From Rhodococcus globerulus NBRC 14531 (GTDB lineage Bacteria; Actinomycetota; Actinomycetes; Mycobacteriales; Mycobacteriaceae): a stretch of DNA of 64,000 nucleotides. The stretch's first letter is position 1. The number at the start of each line of letters is the position of its first letter. Below the pieces are notes generated by a model. It saw nothing but the letters and a program-made list of their open reading frames with translations, ran no database searches and was not told the origin of the DNA. The position numbers and the translations under genes were made by a program. This document shows positions 1 to 8,708 of this stretch, in pieces. The stretch lies in the NCBI RefSeq assembly GCF_001894805.1, contig NZ_BCWX01000012.1, positions 1 to 64,000 on the forward strand, read 5' to 3'.

Positions 1-15
1 GGGACTCCTCGAAAG

Positions 16-57
16 CCCCGATCGAAACCCGCACACAAGGTTTCGGTCGGGGTTTTT
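16..57 (+). terminator. Rho-independent terminator of an upstream gene outside the window
   Basis: The arms CCCCGATCGAAACC and GGTTTCGGTCGGGG pair with a single G-T wobble around a 9-nt loop, and TTTTT follows. The T-run orients it for a plus-strand gene lying left of the window. It may also protect the end of the convergent minus-strand importer operon. Confidence 0.85.
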
Positions 58-67
58 GCGTGGGCAG

Positions 68-757
68 CTACACGCGTGCGAGGTTCGGGGTGCGTCGCAG
101 TCTGCCGGTTCCCGGGACGGAAGCCCACACGACCAGTGCAAGTACGCCGTCCACGACAAGCGCAACCACCGCGACCAAGATTGCGCCGACAACAACGCGG
201 TCGTACTTGTACAGCGCGATTCCGTCGAAGATGTACCGTCCGATGCCGCCCAGATTGACGTAGGCGGCAACAGTCGCGGTCGCGATGACTTGCAGTGTGG
301 CGTTTCGGAGCCCACCCAGAATGAGCGGAAGCGCATTGGGAACCTCGACGCGTAGCAGTACTTGCGTCTCGGTCATCCCCATTGCGCGCGCCGCGTCGAC
401 GACGTCACGGTCGACACTGGCGATGCCGGCATACGTTCCGGCTAGCAATGGCGGAATGCCGAGGATGACCAGTGCGAGGATCGGGGGCATCACTCCCAGT
501 CCCATGAGCAGGACGAGGAACGTCAGCAAGCCGAGCGTGGGTAGTGAGCGCAGTGCGTTGACAAGACTGACCACCACGATCTGACCGCGTCGTAGATGCC
601 CGATGATCAGGCCGATCGGGACCGCGATCACTGCGGCGAGGGCGACGGCCAGCAGGCTGTACCAGAGGTGCTGCAGGATTCGGGTGCCGATTCCGGTGTC
701 GCCGCTCCAGTTGTCGGGATTGGTCAGGTACTCCCAGGCGCCGGTGAAGATACTCAT
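68..757 (-). CDS. proZ: Osmoprotectant ABC transporter permease (ProZ-like)
   Basis: This 229-aa integral membrane protein is the second permease of a glycine betaine/choline/carnitine-type importer. The sequence shows several hydrophobic segments and the binding-protein-dependent transport inner-membrane domain. The cytoplasmic EAA-like loop at about residues 121-145 (DAARAMGMTETQ and onward) docks on the ATPase. Its ATG overlaps the stop of the preceding permease gene by 4 bases, so the two are translationally coupled. It is the last gene of a binding protein, ATPase, permease, permease operon, the order I recall for M. tuberculosis proXVWZ. The family assignment is firm; the exact substrate is inferred from the family. 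Confidence 0.88.
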   Translation of the reverse strand: MSIFTGAWEYLTNPDNWSGDTGIGTRILQHLWYSLLAVALAAVIAVPIGLIIGHLRRGQIVVVSLVNALRSLPTLGLLTFLVLLMGLGVMPPILALVILGIPPLLAGTYAGIASVDRDVVDAARAMGMTETQVLLRVEVPNALPLILGGLRNATLQVIATATVAAYVNLGGIGRYIFDGIALYKYDRVVVGAILVAVVALVVDGVLALVVWASVPGTGRLRRTPNLARV

Positions 758-1437
758 ACCGGCTCACCTTCGGCCGTGACGATCGCAGGGACCTTCGATG
801 CGGACGGAGTTCTGGTCCACGGGGTCAGGAACCTGCCGAGCAGATACAGGATCAAATCGAGGGCCAGTGCAAGGACCACGATGGCGATGATGCCGGCCAC
901 GATCTGGTCGGGGTAGTCCCGGTCGTAGCCCTGTTTGAACAGAACTCCCAGACCGCCGATACCGATCAGCGAACCCACCGACACCAGCGAAATGTTGGTC
1001 ACCGCAATCACTCTGACATTTGCGATCAGAACCGGCAGCGCAAGGGGCAGTTCGACGGTTAACGCCCGGCGCAGTGCGGTGAAGCCGATGGCCGTCGAGG
1101 CATCGATGACGTTGGCGGGTACCGAATCCAATGCTTCCGGGACCGCGCGGACGAGCAGTGCGGTGGAGTACACACTGAGCGCGATGATGACATTGAGCGG
1201 ATCGAGTGTCTTGAGTCCGAAAATCTGCGGGATGGTGACAAACAGTGCCAATGACGGAATGGTGAACGCAATGCTGGCCAAGGTCAACGTGATTCGGCGC
1301 AGCCATCGGATATTCCGAATTGCCGTGCCGACGGGAAGGGCAATGACCAAGCCCACCGCCAACGGCACCAGTGCGAGATACAGATGTGTTCGTGTGTAAT
1401 CCAGAACCGTCGAGAAATTGTCGATGAGCCAGCGCAC
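754..1437 (-). CDS. proW: Osmoprotectant ABC transporter permease (ProW-like)
   Basis: This 227-aa membrane permease is paired with the next gene to form the channel of an OpuC/Pro-type compatible-solute importer. I chose the GTG start that gives VRWLIDNFS, 4 bases after the ATPase stop. The open frame continues 29 codons upstream, but that part lies inside the ATPase gene. An EAA-type loop with DASTAIGFTALRRALTVELP is visible in the second half, followed by a GIGGLGVLF segment typical of this permease family. It sits third in the operon and overlaps the next gene by four bases. Confidence 0.88.
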   Translation of the reverse strand: MRWLIDNFSTVLDYTRTHLYLALVPLAVGLVIALPVGTAIRNIRWLRRITLTLASIAFTIPSLALFVTIPQIFGLKTLDPLNVIIALSVYSTALLVRAVPEALDSVPANVIDASTAIGFTALRRALTVELPLALPVLIANVRVIAVTNISLVSVGSLIGIGGLGVLFKQGYDRDYPDQIVAGIIAIVVLALALDLILYLLGRFLTPWTRTPSASKVPAIVTAEGEPV

Positions 1438-1441
1438 GCCG

Positions 1442-2587
1442 CTACACCCCGAATCCTTCGGTGAAGGCGAGTCGATTGCGTTCCTGGTCCTCGCGCCGAC
1501 GTTGCTCGGCCAATTTGGCCACAACCTCGGAGCCCAGAATGCCGCCGATCACCGCACCTTCGGCATCCACGGCAACACCGATTCCGGACGGTGACGAGAT
1601 GGCCGCGTCGAGCGCCTGCCGAAGATCGCCGCCCGGGCCGAAGAGAGAGCCGCCGGCTGACGTCGACTGTGCCAGAGTGTGTCCGGCGCGTGTGCCCTCG
1701 ACACCGGTGACATCGATCCAGCCTAGGGGTGAACCGGACTCGCTGACAACGAGCACCCATTCACCCAATTCGAGTCTCAGGGATGTCAGTTCCAACTCGG
1801 TGGCCGTCCGGATGGAGTGCAGCGGCACCTCGTCCGCGCTGCGGAAGGACAGTCCTCGATATCCGCGATCACGTCCGACAAAACCGGCCACGAAATCCGT
1901 AGCCGGCGCGGCCAATACGTCGCGCGGCGCGGCTACCTGCTGGAGGCGACCGCCCGGACCGAAGACCGCGATGTGGTCGCCCAGTTTGACTGCTTCGTCG
2001 ATATCGTGCGTGACAAAGACGATGGTCTTCTTCAGTTCGCTTTGCAGGCGCAGCATTTCGGCTTGCAGGTCCTCACGAACCACCGGATCGACGGCGCTGA
2101 AGGGTTCGTCCATCAACAGAATCGGCGGATCGGCAGCCAACGCGCGGGCGACACCCACTCGCTGCTGCTGCCCGCCGGACAACTGCGCCGGGTAGCGCGT
2201 CGCCAGTGACGGATCGAGACCCACGCGTTCGAGAACACCCAGTGCGGCTTTACGTGCGGCGCGGCGAGATTCACCCCGCAGCACCGGAACCGTTGCGACG
2301 TTGTCGACGACGGTCCGGTGCGGCAACAGCCCGGCATTCTGGATGACGTAGCCGATACCGAGTCGCAAGGTCACCGCGTCGGTCTGCGAGATGTCGCGGC
2401 CGTCGACGCGGATTGTGCCCGACGTGGGCGTGATCATCCGGTTGATCATCCGCATCGACGTTGTTTTGCCACACCCGGACGGACCGACGAACACCGTGAA
2501 CGACTCGGCCTCGATGGTGAGATCGAGTCGATCAACTGCGGTGGTGCCGTCCGGGAACTGCTTGGTGACTCCCTCGAAGGTGATCAC
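1442..2587 (-). CDS. proV: Osmoprotectant ABC transporter ATP-binding protein (ProV/OpuCA-like)
   Basis: This 381-aa ATPase energises the importer. Walker A is GPSGCGKTT at about residues 35-43, the signature is LSGGQQQR at about 136-143, and Walker B with the catalytic Glu is ILLMDEP at about 156-162. After residue 235 there are two CBS-like segments; the second, with SPSGIGVAVDAEGAVIGGILG, is clear. In OpuA/OpuC-type ATPases CBS pairs sense ionic strength or nucleotides, so osmotic control of activity is plausible. The GTG start was chosen because it falls 5 bases after the binding-protein stop and begins VITFEGVTK. The open frame upstream overlaps that gene and looks spurious. Confidence 0.9.
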   Translation of the reverse strand: MITFEGVTKQFPDGTTAVDRLDLTIEAESFTVFVGPSGCGKTTSMRMINRMITPTSGTIRVDGRDISQTDAVTLRLGIGYVIQNAGLLPHRTVVDNVATVPVLRGESRRAARKAALGVLERVGLDPSLATRYPAQLSGGQQQRVGVARALAADPPILLMDEPFSAVDPVVREDLQAEMLRLQSELKKTIVFVTHDIDEAVKLGDHIAVFGPGGRLQQVAAPRDVLAAPATDFVAGFVGRDRGYRGLSFRSADEVPLHSIRTATELELTSLRLELGEWVLVVSESGSPLGWIDVTGVEGTRAGHTLAQSTSAGGSLFGPGGDLRQALDAAISSPSGIGVAVDAEGAVIGGILGSEVVAKLAEQRRREDQERNRLAFTEGFGV

Positions 2588-2592
2588 GTGGG

Positions 2593-3534
2593 TTACGAGA
2601 CCGGCTTGTCGAGGCCCTGCGCCGAGATCCACGCCTTGGCTGCTGCGGCCGGTTCCGTCTTGGCGTCGCCGGACACCGCCACGTTGAGATCGAGCAGTTC
2701 CTCGGTGGTCAGCTTTGCCGAGACCGCGTCGAGGACGGCTGCGAGCTTGTCGGACGATGCCGATGCGCGCAGCACCGGCACGACGTTCTGGGCGGGGAAA
2801 TTGTTCTTCGGGTCTTCGAGGACAACAAAGTTGTTGGCCGGAATCGACGCCGACGTCGTGAAAATGTTTGCGGCGGTGATGTCACCGGATGCGAGTGCCT
2901 TGACCGTTGCCGGGCCACCGCCGTCCGCGATCGGGACAAAATTGGAGGCCGAGATGTCGAGTCCGTAGTTTGCCTTCAACCCGGGCAGGCCGACGGGACG
3001 CTCCTGGAATTCGGCCGGCGCGCCGAACTTGACCTCGGCGGAATGCGGCGCCAGGTCGGCGATGGTCTTCAGGTTCCACTTGTCGGCCGTTTCCTTGGTG
3101 ACGACTACGGCATCTTTGTCCTCCGCCGACGCGGGCGTGGTGATGGCCAGTTCGCTACCCAACGCGGCCGGCAGAGCCGCCAGGACGTCCGCGGAACTGG
3201 TCGCGGTGGCAGCGGGATCGAGATACTGCAGAAGATTGCCCGTGTAGTCGGGAATGAGGGTGATCGAGCCGTCCTTCAACGCCGGAATGTAGGCCTCGCG
3301 GCTACCGATGTTGAACGAAGTGGACACGTCGAAACCGTTGACGCGAAGTGCTTCCGCATAGATGTTGGCAATGATCTCGGACTCGGTGAAGTTTGCCGAA
3401 CCCACGACGACGGTGTTGGGGTCCGAACTGCTGTCGCTGTTGTCACTGCTGCCACACGCAGTGAGCGCAGCGAGTGAGAGGACAGTTGCCGCTGCTACGA
3501 GCAGACGGCTGGAACGAAATCGTGAGGTGCGCAT
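2593..3534 (-). CDS. proX: Osmoprotectant substrate-binding lipoprotein (ProX-like)
   Basis: This 313-aa extracellular lipoprotein captures the solute for the downstream ATPase and permeases. The N-terminus has basic residues, a hydrophobic stretch and a lipobox LTAC with the lipidated Cys at residue 27. The mature part follows the OpuAC pattern: NTVVVGSANFTES near the start, DYTGNLLQY in the middle and PAQNVVPVLR late. It is the first gene of the minus-strand importer operon. The roughly 150-base gap to the divergent paralogue presumably carries both promoters. I see no obvious operator there. Confidence 0.92.
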   Translation of the reverse strand: MRTSRFRSSRLLVAAATVLSLAALTACGSSDNSDSSSDPNTVVVGSANFTESEIIANIYAEALRVNGFDVSTSFNIGSREAYIPALKDGSITLIPDYTGNLLQYLDPAATATSSADVLAALPAALGSELAITTPASAEDKDAVVVTKETADKWNLKTIADLAPHSAEVKFGAPAEFQERPVGLPGLKANYGLDISASNFVPIADGGGPATVKALASGDITAANIFTTSASIPANNFVVLEDPKNNFPAQNVVPVLRASASSDKLAAVLDAVSAKLTTEELLDLNVAVSGDAKTEPAAAAKAWISAQGLDKPVS

Positions 3535-3687
3535 GTGCGTCCTTCCGTGTTTCGGGCGTCGACAACCATTCCCGTCACCCGAGTGTCACTCGAGTAGGAC
3601 TGGTTACCGCGCATCGCCAGGCAAGTGTAACGATAGGTACCGACAAGGCACGGTATTCGATCAGTGGGAACGGAATGTGAGGGTTCG

Positions 3688-4584
3688 GTGCTATCTGCAC
3701 GCGCGAGGTATTCGACAGTTGTTGCAGCAGTGCTGGTCCTGCCCGTTCTGACCGGATGCAGCACCGGCGATTCGGTGATAGGGAACGACGCCGGTGCCCC
3801 GACCGAGCAGGTAGTTGTGGCGTCGGGGGAGTCGGTGGAGGGTTCGGTCCTGGCCGAAGTGTACGCAACCGTGTTGGCGTCGTCCGGGGTTCCAAGTCGA
3901 GTCGAGGAACTCACCGGGGGACGGTCGGACGCACTTGCTGCGCTCGATGCCGCGCGTGTGACGTTGGTACCAGAGTTCACCGGTTCGCTACTGACTTACT
4001 ACGAACCGCAGAATCCGGCCCGCACCGCTGACGACGTCTTCGAAGCGTTGAGTCGTTCTCTGCCCGAGGGTCTTTCGGTTGCAGACTATGCAATCGCGGA
4101 AGACCGGGCCGTCCTGGCGTTGGGACGCGATTCCGCATCGGGGACTCAGTCGCGCACCCTCGGGGCATTTGCACCCTCGTGCGCCGAGACCGTTGCCGTT
4201 GTATCACCACGGTTTATCGAAGATGGTGCACTGGAACAATTAGCGGAAGGCGCTGACTGTACTTTTGCGCGCGTCGAGCAATCGGCAGCCGACATATCGG
4301 ACACTGTTGCGACCGAACCCACCGCCTTCGGAACTACGACGCTCTCGCCCCTGGCTCAGTCAACCGCTGTCACAGTGCTGGCCGATCCGGATCACATCCT
4401 GGCTGCGCAGAACGTTGTTCCACTGTTTCGGACCGGAGCGCTGAGTGATTCAGCAGTGAAGGCGCTCAGTGTTGTTGCGGGTGAACTGTCCACGACAGAC
4501 CTTGCCGCGATGATCGACCAGGTCCGACGCGGGCAGGCGACGCCGTCAGCGGTGGCGCGATCCTGGTGGGACACCCGTCAATGA
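3688..4584 (+). CDS. Second, divergent ProX-like substrate-binding lipoprotein
   Basis: This 298-aa lipoprotein is a paralogue of the neighbouring ProX. The GTG at 3688 is preceded by a GTGAGGG ribosome site, and the protein opens with a signal peptide ending in the lipobox LTGC (Cys 24). Landmarks shared with ProX are VVVASGESVEGS (for NFTES), EFTGSLLTYY (for DYTGNLLQY) and AAQNVVPLFR. The ligand-binding NFTES element is therefore changed. Two cysteines (APSC and GADC) in the middle of the mature protein could form a disulfide. It is divergent from the importer operon and its last bases overlap the convergent hydrolase gene. It may present a different solute to the same permeases or act as a sensor; neither is shown. 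Confidence 0.8.
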   Translation: MLSARARYSTVVAAVLVLPVLTGCSTGDSVIGNDAGAPTEQVVVASGESVEGSVLAEVYATVLASSGVPSRVEELTGGRSDALAALDAARVTLVPEFTGSLLTYYEPQNPARTADDVFEALSRSLPEGLSVADYAIAEDRAVLALGRDSASGTQSRTLGAFAPSCAETVAVVSPRFIEDGALEQLAEGADCTFARVEQSAADISDTVATEPTAFGTTTLSPLAQSTAVTVLADPDHILAAQNVVPLFRTGALSDSAVKALSVVAGELSTTDLAAMIDQVRRGQATPSAVARSWWDTRQ

Positions 4585-5510
4585 CTGGCCGCATCGGCTG
4601 AATTGTCCGCTGCCCTGGCTCCGTGTGATTCCAGGAATTGCCCCAGATCGGCTACCGCGTCGGCGGCTTCCGAGACCAGCGACGCCTGGGCGTGCGCGAC
4701 ATGCCACAACCGTGCGTATTCGACCAGCGACACGTCGACGCCGGCCGCGGTGAGTTTGTCTGCGAACTCCACGACCTGAGGGTAGAGGACTTCACCCGAT
4801 CCGATGTGAATCCTTGTGGGCGGCAGTGTTTCGAGGTTTCCATGTATGGGTGCGTAGCCGGGATCCGTGCGGTTGCCGTGTCCGAGGTAGGCGTCGGCGG
4901 CATCGAACGACCAGCCGGTGTTGACGACCAGATCGGCTTTCTTCCCGGCGCTGCGATCCCCGGGATCCACCCAGGGTGAGATCAGTGCCAACGCCCCGGG
5001 CTGTACGCCGTGACGCTCGATGAGGCGAAGTGCCGTTGCGACCGCCAAACCGCCGCCGGCGCTGTCGCCGGCAATGGCAACCTGCTCGGGTCGGTAGTCG
5101 AATTCGGTGATCAGTTGCATGTACGCCGCTGCGGCGTCGTCGAGCGCTGCGGGGTAAGGATTCTCCGGAGCCAGCCGGTAGTCCAACGTGAAGACAGCGC
5201 GGGAAGATTCGCGTGCCAGATGTGCTGCCAGGCTGCGGTGTGTGCTCAGCGAGCCCAGCGTGTAGGCGCCGCCGTGCAAGTAGAGCACTGCCAACGGGCG
5301 TTCGGTTGCTCCGACTGTGATCCGCTCGGCGGGTCGGCAGGCGAGTTCCAGCGGACGCACAACGGCGCCCGCTGGAATCTGCTGCAGGGGAGCTCCGGCC
5401 TCGAGCAGTAAACGCTGAACCCGATACGGCAGTCGCGAGTTGAAGGCCAGACGGAAGTACGGCTTCAACAAGAAGGCGACAACGGATAGCGGAAGGGTGA
5501 ACGTGCTCAC
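4578..5510 (-). CDS. Alpha/beta hydrolase, HSL/LipR family esterase
   Basis: This 310-aa protein is a carboxylesterase of the hormone-sensitive-lipase family. The oxyanion motif HGGAYTLGS is at about residues 79-87. The nucleophile elbow GDSAGGG holds Ser at about 150. A C-terminal VEYARLWHVAH segment supplies the likely catalytic His. An N-terminal hydrophobic stretch of about 18 residues may anchor it to the membrane. It is the last gene of a monooxygenase, dehydrogenase and hydrolase operon, 34 bases after the dehydrogenase. A Baeyer-Villiger product (ester) would be a natural substrate for it. Size and company resemble LipR of the M. tuberculosis mymA locus. Confidence 0.88.
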   Translation of the reverse strand: MSTFTLPLSVVAFLLKPYFRLAFNSRLPYRVQRLLLEAGAPLQQIPAGAVVRPLELACRPAERITVGATERPLAVLYLHGGAYTLGSLSTHRSLAAHLARESSRAVFTLDYRLAPENPYPAALDDAAAAYMQLITEFDYRPEQVAIAGDSAGGGLAVATALRLIERHGVQPGALALISPWVDPGDRSAGKKADLVVNTGWSFDAADAYLGHGNRTDPGYAPIHGNLETLPPTRIHIGSGEVLYPQVVEFADKLTAAGVDVSLVEYARLWHVAHAQASLVSEAADAVADLGQFLESHGARAADNSADAASH

Positions 5511-5544
5511 CGGCAGGGCTCCTGACTGTGTGAAAGTGGAAAGC

Positions 5545-6375
5545 TCAGTGGGACTTGGGCATCACGCGGCCGGCGATGGTGGCCACGACGCGTTGGTATC
5601 CCGAACCGACCAGGCGGACCCAGGCGTCGAGTGCGATGGCGTCCATGCCGATGAGGACGCGTGGCTTGCCCTTGCGAACCCCGTTCACGATGGTCTTGGC
5701 TGCATCCTCAGGAGTGGTGCGCGCCAACTTGCGATCGAAGAACTCGGAGAACGACGCGAGGTCCTCGCCCGGTCCGGCAGTAGCATTGCGCGCGATGGCC
5801 GTCTTGATTCCGCCGGGGTGCACGCAGGTCACCTTCACCGGGCTCTTGGCGATCAGCATCTCCTGGCGCAGTGACTCGGTGAAGCCGCGAACTGCGAACT
5901 TTGCCGAGTTGTATGCACTCTGACCGGGCATCGACAGCAAGCCGAACAGGCTCGAGATGTTGATGATGTGGCCGTCGCCGGATGCGATGACATGTGGCAG
6001 GAATGCTTTGGTGCCGTTGACAACTCCCCAGAAATCGACATCCATGACGCGTTCGAAGTCCTTGAATTCGGACTTCTCGAAAGTGCCGTGGTACGCGATA
6101 CCCGCATTGTTGTAGATCTGGTTGATCTTGCCGAAGTGGGTGGCAACTGCGTCGGCGTACTCGAGAACCGCTTCGCGCTGGGTGACGTCGAGGTGGTCCG
6201 ACTTCACCTGGGCACCAAGAGCTTCCACGAGGCGGGTGGTCTCGGTGAGGCCGACGGTGTCGACGTCGGAGATCGCCAACTTCACACCCTGCCCGGCCAG
6301 GTTCAGTGCGAGTGCGCGGCCGATACCCGATCCCGCTCCGGTGATGACAACAACCTTGCCAACAAAATCACTCAT
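5545..6375 (-). CDS. Short-chain dehydrogenase/reductase (SadH-like)
   Basis: This 276-aa NAD(P)-dependent oxidoreductase has a Rossmann motif TGAGSGIGRAL at residues 12-22, NNAG at 89-92, a catalytic Ser near 141 and YNSAK with Tyr 155 and Lys 159. It is a classical SDR of the size of M. tuberculosis SadH. Its ATG overlaps the monooxygenase stop (ATGA), so the two are co-translated. It probably interconverts an alcohol and the ketone or aldehyde that the monooxygenase uses. The actual substrate cannot be read from the sequence. Confidence 0.9.
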   Translation of the reverse strand: MSDFVGKVVVITGAGSGIGRALALNLAGQGVKLAISDVDTVGLTETTRLVEALGAQVKSDHLDVTQREAVLEYADAVATHFGKINQIYNNAGIAYHGTFEKSEFKDFERVMDVDFWGVVNGTKAFLPHVIASGDGHIINISSLFGLLSMPGQSAYNSAKFAVRGFTESLRQEMLIAKSPVKVTCVHPGGIKTAIARNATAGPGEDLASFSEFFDRKLARTTPEDAAKTIVNGVRKGKPRVLIGMDAIALDAWVRLVGSGYQRVVATIAGRVMPKSH

Positions 6376-7946
6376 TGTGCTACTGCTTTCTCGTCGTCGA
6401 GGTCGATCTGTGATGTGGTTCCGGTGCCGACGGCGCCGAGATCGGACGTGGCGACGCTACGGTACGCCGCGAGGTCGAAATGCTTGGTGGCATTGCGGAA
6501 CTGGAAGGTGAAACCGGGCCACAGGGTGGTGTTGTTTCCGTGCTTGTCCATGTACCAGCTGGCGCAACCGCCGTTGTTCCAGACGCTCTTGGACATCGCT
6601 GCCTGCAGGTCCTTGTTGTACTTTTCCTGCTTGTCGCTGCGAACCTCGATGGTGCCGATGTCGTACTTGTCGATGGTGGCGATCGCGTCGACGAGGTAGT
6701 TGAGCTGCGATTCGATCATGAACACCATGGACGAGTGGCCGAGACCGGTGTTGGGGCCGACGAGGAAGAACATGTTGGGGAAGTTGGCAACGGCTGCGCC
6801 CTTGTATCCCTGCATGCCGGTGTCCTCGAAGACCTCGGCGAGCGAGCGTCCGTCCTTGCCGAAGATTCCCGCAAAGGTGGGGGAGTCGGTGACGTGGAAA
6901 CCGGTGGCCACGACGATGGCGTCGATCTCACGCGTGGTTCCCGTCTTCGACACGATGCCGGTGGCGGTAACTTCCTCGATTCCTTCTGTCACCAGGTCGA
7001 CGTTGTCCTGGGCAAGGGTGGGGAAGTAGTTGTTGGAGATCAGCATGCGCTTGCAGCCGATCTGGAAGTTGGGGGTGACCTTCTTGCGAAGGGCCTTGTC
7101 CTTGATCTGGGCCTTGAGATGACGCTCGGCGGCAAACTGCAGGGGCTTCATGAAGATCGGCGCCTTTGCCAGGCCGACAACCTGGGTCTCGCGCATCCAG
7201 TAGATGCCGGTGCGGCACAGCTTCTGGAAACCGGGGAGGTACTGGAACGCGAGGTGCTCGATCTTGGTGTACTCGCGATCTGCGCGGGGCAGAATCCACG
7301 GCGCGGTGCGCTGGTACACGTCGAGCTGTGACACCTTCTTGCCGATGGCCGGGACGATCTGGATGGCCGACGCTCCGGTGCCGATAACGGCGACGCGCTT
7401 GCCGGTCAGGTCGGCGTCGTGGTTCCAGCGTGAGGAGTGGAAGATCTCGCCCTTGAAGCCGTCGATGCCCTTGATGTCGGGGAGGGCGGGCTCGCACAGA
7501 GCGCCTACAGCCGACACGACGATCTTGGCGACAAACTCGCCCTTGGTGGTGGAGACCTTCCAGTGTGCGCGATCGTTGTCCCAGTGCGCGGAGAGAACGT
7601 CGCAGCCGAAGATGTGCTTGTCCAGTACCTTGTGACGGTTTGCGACGGACTGGATGTACTTGTAGATCTCGGGCTGAGTGGAGAAGGAACGCGTCCACTC
7701 GGGGTTGAGTGCAAACGAGTACGAGTACAAATGCGACGGCACGTCGCACGCAGCGCCCGGGTAGCTGTTGTCACGCCAGGTTCCGCCGACGTCGTTGCCT
7801 CGCTCGACAACTACGTAGTCGGTGATCCCGGCCTGCGCCAGTTTGATGGCAGCGCCGAGACCGGCAAAACCGCTGCCGATGATCAGCGTGTTCACGTAGC
7901 GCGTATCCGCGGCAGATGCTGAAGTATCTGTAACTGGGAGACTCAT
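6372..7946 (-). CDS. Flavin-containing monooxygenase, Baeyer-Villiger type (MymA-like)
   Basis: This 524-aa FAD/NADPH monooxygenase has the FAD motif GSGFAGLG at residues 24-31. GGTWRDNSYPGAACD lies at 54-68. The Baeyer-Villiger fingerprint FKGEIFHSSRW is at 164-174, and the NADPH motif VIGTGASAIQ is near 187-196. I chose the ATG giving MSLPVTDTS; a TTG 12 codons upstream lies inside the likely operator. It is the first gene of an operon with a dehydrogenase and an esterase, a combination suited to ketone-to-ester oxidation and hydrolysis. A divergent TetR gene and a palindrome in the 71-base gap suggest local repression. Confidence 0.92.
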   Translation of the reverse strand: MSLPVTDTSASAADTRYVNTLIIGSGFAGLGAAIKLAQAGITDYVVVERGNDVGGTWRDNSYPGAACDVPSHLYSYSFALNPEWTRSFSTQPEIYKYIQSVANRHKVLDKHIFGCDVLSAHWDNDRAHWKVSTTKGEFVAKIVVSAVGALCEPALPDIKGIDGFKGEIFHSSRWNHDADLTGKRVAVIGTGASAIQIVPAIGKKVSQLDVYQRTAPWILPRADREYTKIEHLAFQYLPGFQKLCRTGIYWMRETQVVGLAKAPIFMKPLQFAAERHLKAQIKDKALRKKVTPNFQIGCKRMLISNNYFPTLAQDNVDLVTEGIEEVTATGIVSKTGTTREIDAIVVATGFHVTDSPTFAGIFGKDGRSLAEVFEDTGMQGYKGAAVANFPNMFFLVGPNTGLGHSSMVFMIESQLNYLVDAIATIDKYDIGTIEVRSDKQEKYNKDLQAAMSKSVWNNGGCASWYMDKHGNNTTLWPGFTFQFRNATKHFDLAAYRSVATSDLGAVGTGTTSQIDLDDEKAVAQ

Positions 7947-7977
7947 GTATGGAACGATATGCCGTTGTTGACGAACG

Positions 7978-7994
7978 GTCAATAGCTTATTGAC
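7978..7994. promoter_or_regulatory. Probable TetR operator between monooxygenase and regulator genes
   Basis: GTCAATA and TATTGAC form a perfect 7-bp inverted repeat around GCT in the 71-base divergent gap. The spacing and position fit autorepression by the adjacent TetR gene and repression of the monooxygenase operon. No binding data are implied. Confidence 0.65.
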
Positions 7995-8017
7995 GTTTAT
8001 TCAGTAGTCTGTCGATT

Positions 8018-8635
8018 ATGGACGGAGCCAAGCGCACGCGACTGAGTCCGGACGAACGCCGAGCGCAACTGATCGACCTCGGCGCTCGCATGCTCGCCGA
8101 ACGGCCACTTGAACAGATATCGGTCGAAGACATTGCCGATCAAGCAGGTGTCTCCCGAGGCTTGCTGTTCCACTACTTCGCGTCCAAAAGCGAGTTCCAC
8201 CTGGCGATAGTCCGGCACACCAGCCAACAGATGCTCGCCCGAACCGAGCCCATCGAAACCGATGATCCGATCGCGACATTACGGTCGGTTCTGGCATCGT
8301 ACGTCGATTACGTCACTGAAAATCGCACTACGTATGTCTCGTTGTTGCGGGGAACCGCCAGCGGAGATCCGCACATGCGAGAAGTGTTCGAACAGACCCG
8401 CGACGTCATGGCGGCGCGAACTCTCGATCAGCTACCCACCATCGGGTTGCCGAGGACCCCGCAGGTCGAGCTGGCAGTACGAGGCTGGATCGCGTTTGTC
8501 GAGGAAGCAACCATCAGCTGGCTCCGATCCCCGGCAATCAGCCGCGAAGAACTCATCGAGCTCACGGTGAACGCTCTGCCTGCTCTTGCGTCCGCTGCCG
8601 CAGGGCTGACCGTCACGCCGGAACTGCTGCGATAG
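8018..8635 (+). CDS. TetR-family transcriptional regulator
   Basis: This 205-aa repressor has an N-terminal TetR DNA-binding domain. The helix-turn-helix lies at about residues 30-55 and shows the family pattern ISVEDIADQAGVSRGLLFHY. The C-terminal ligand-binding domain is helical. It is divergent from the monooxygenase, dehydrogenase and hydrolase operon with a palindromic operator between, so it most likely controls that operon and itself. The ligand is unknown; by family custom it would be a substrate or product of the pathway. Confidence 0.9.
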   Translation: MDGAKRTRLSPDERRAQLIDLGARMLAERPLEQISVEDIADQAGVSRGLLFHYFASKSEFHLAIVRHTSQQMLARTEPIETDDPIATLRSVLASYVDYVTENRTTYVSLLRGTASGDPHMREVFEQTRDVMAARTLDQLPTIGLPRTPQVELAVRGWIAFVEEATISWLRSPAISREELIELTVNALPALASAAAGLTVTPELLR

Positions 8636-8654
8636 CACCGGCGAACAGAGAAAA

Positions 8655-8694
8655 GGCCGGGCCTCACACTCCGTACGGAATGTGAGGCCCGGCC
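8655..8694. terminator. Bidirectional terminator hairpin between TetR gene and kgd
   Basis: GGCCGGGCCTCACA pairs perfectly with TGTGAGGCCCGGCC around a 12-nt loop that is itself partly palindromic (CCGTACGG). It is preceded by AAAA on the plus strand, which serves as the T-run for the minus strand. The genes on both sides converge here. Confidence 0.85.
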
Positions 8695-8708
8695 CCTACT
8701 TCAAGAAA

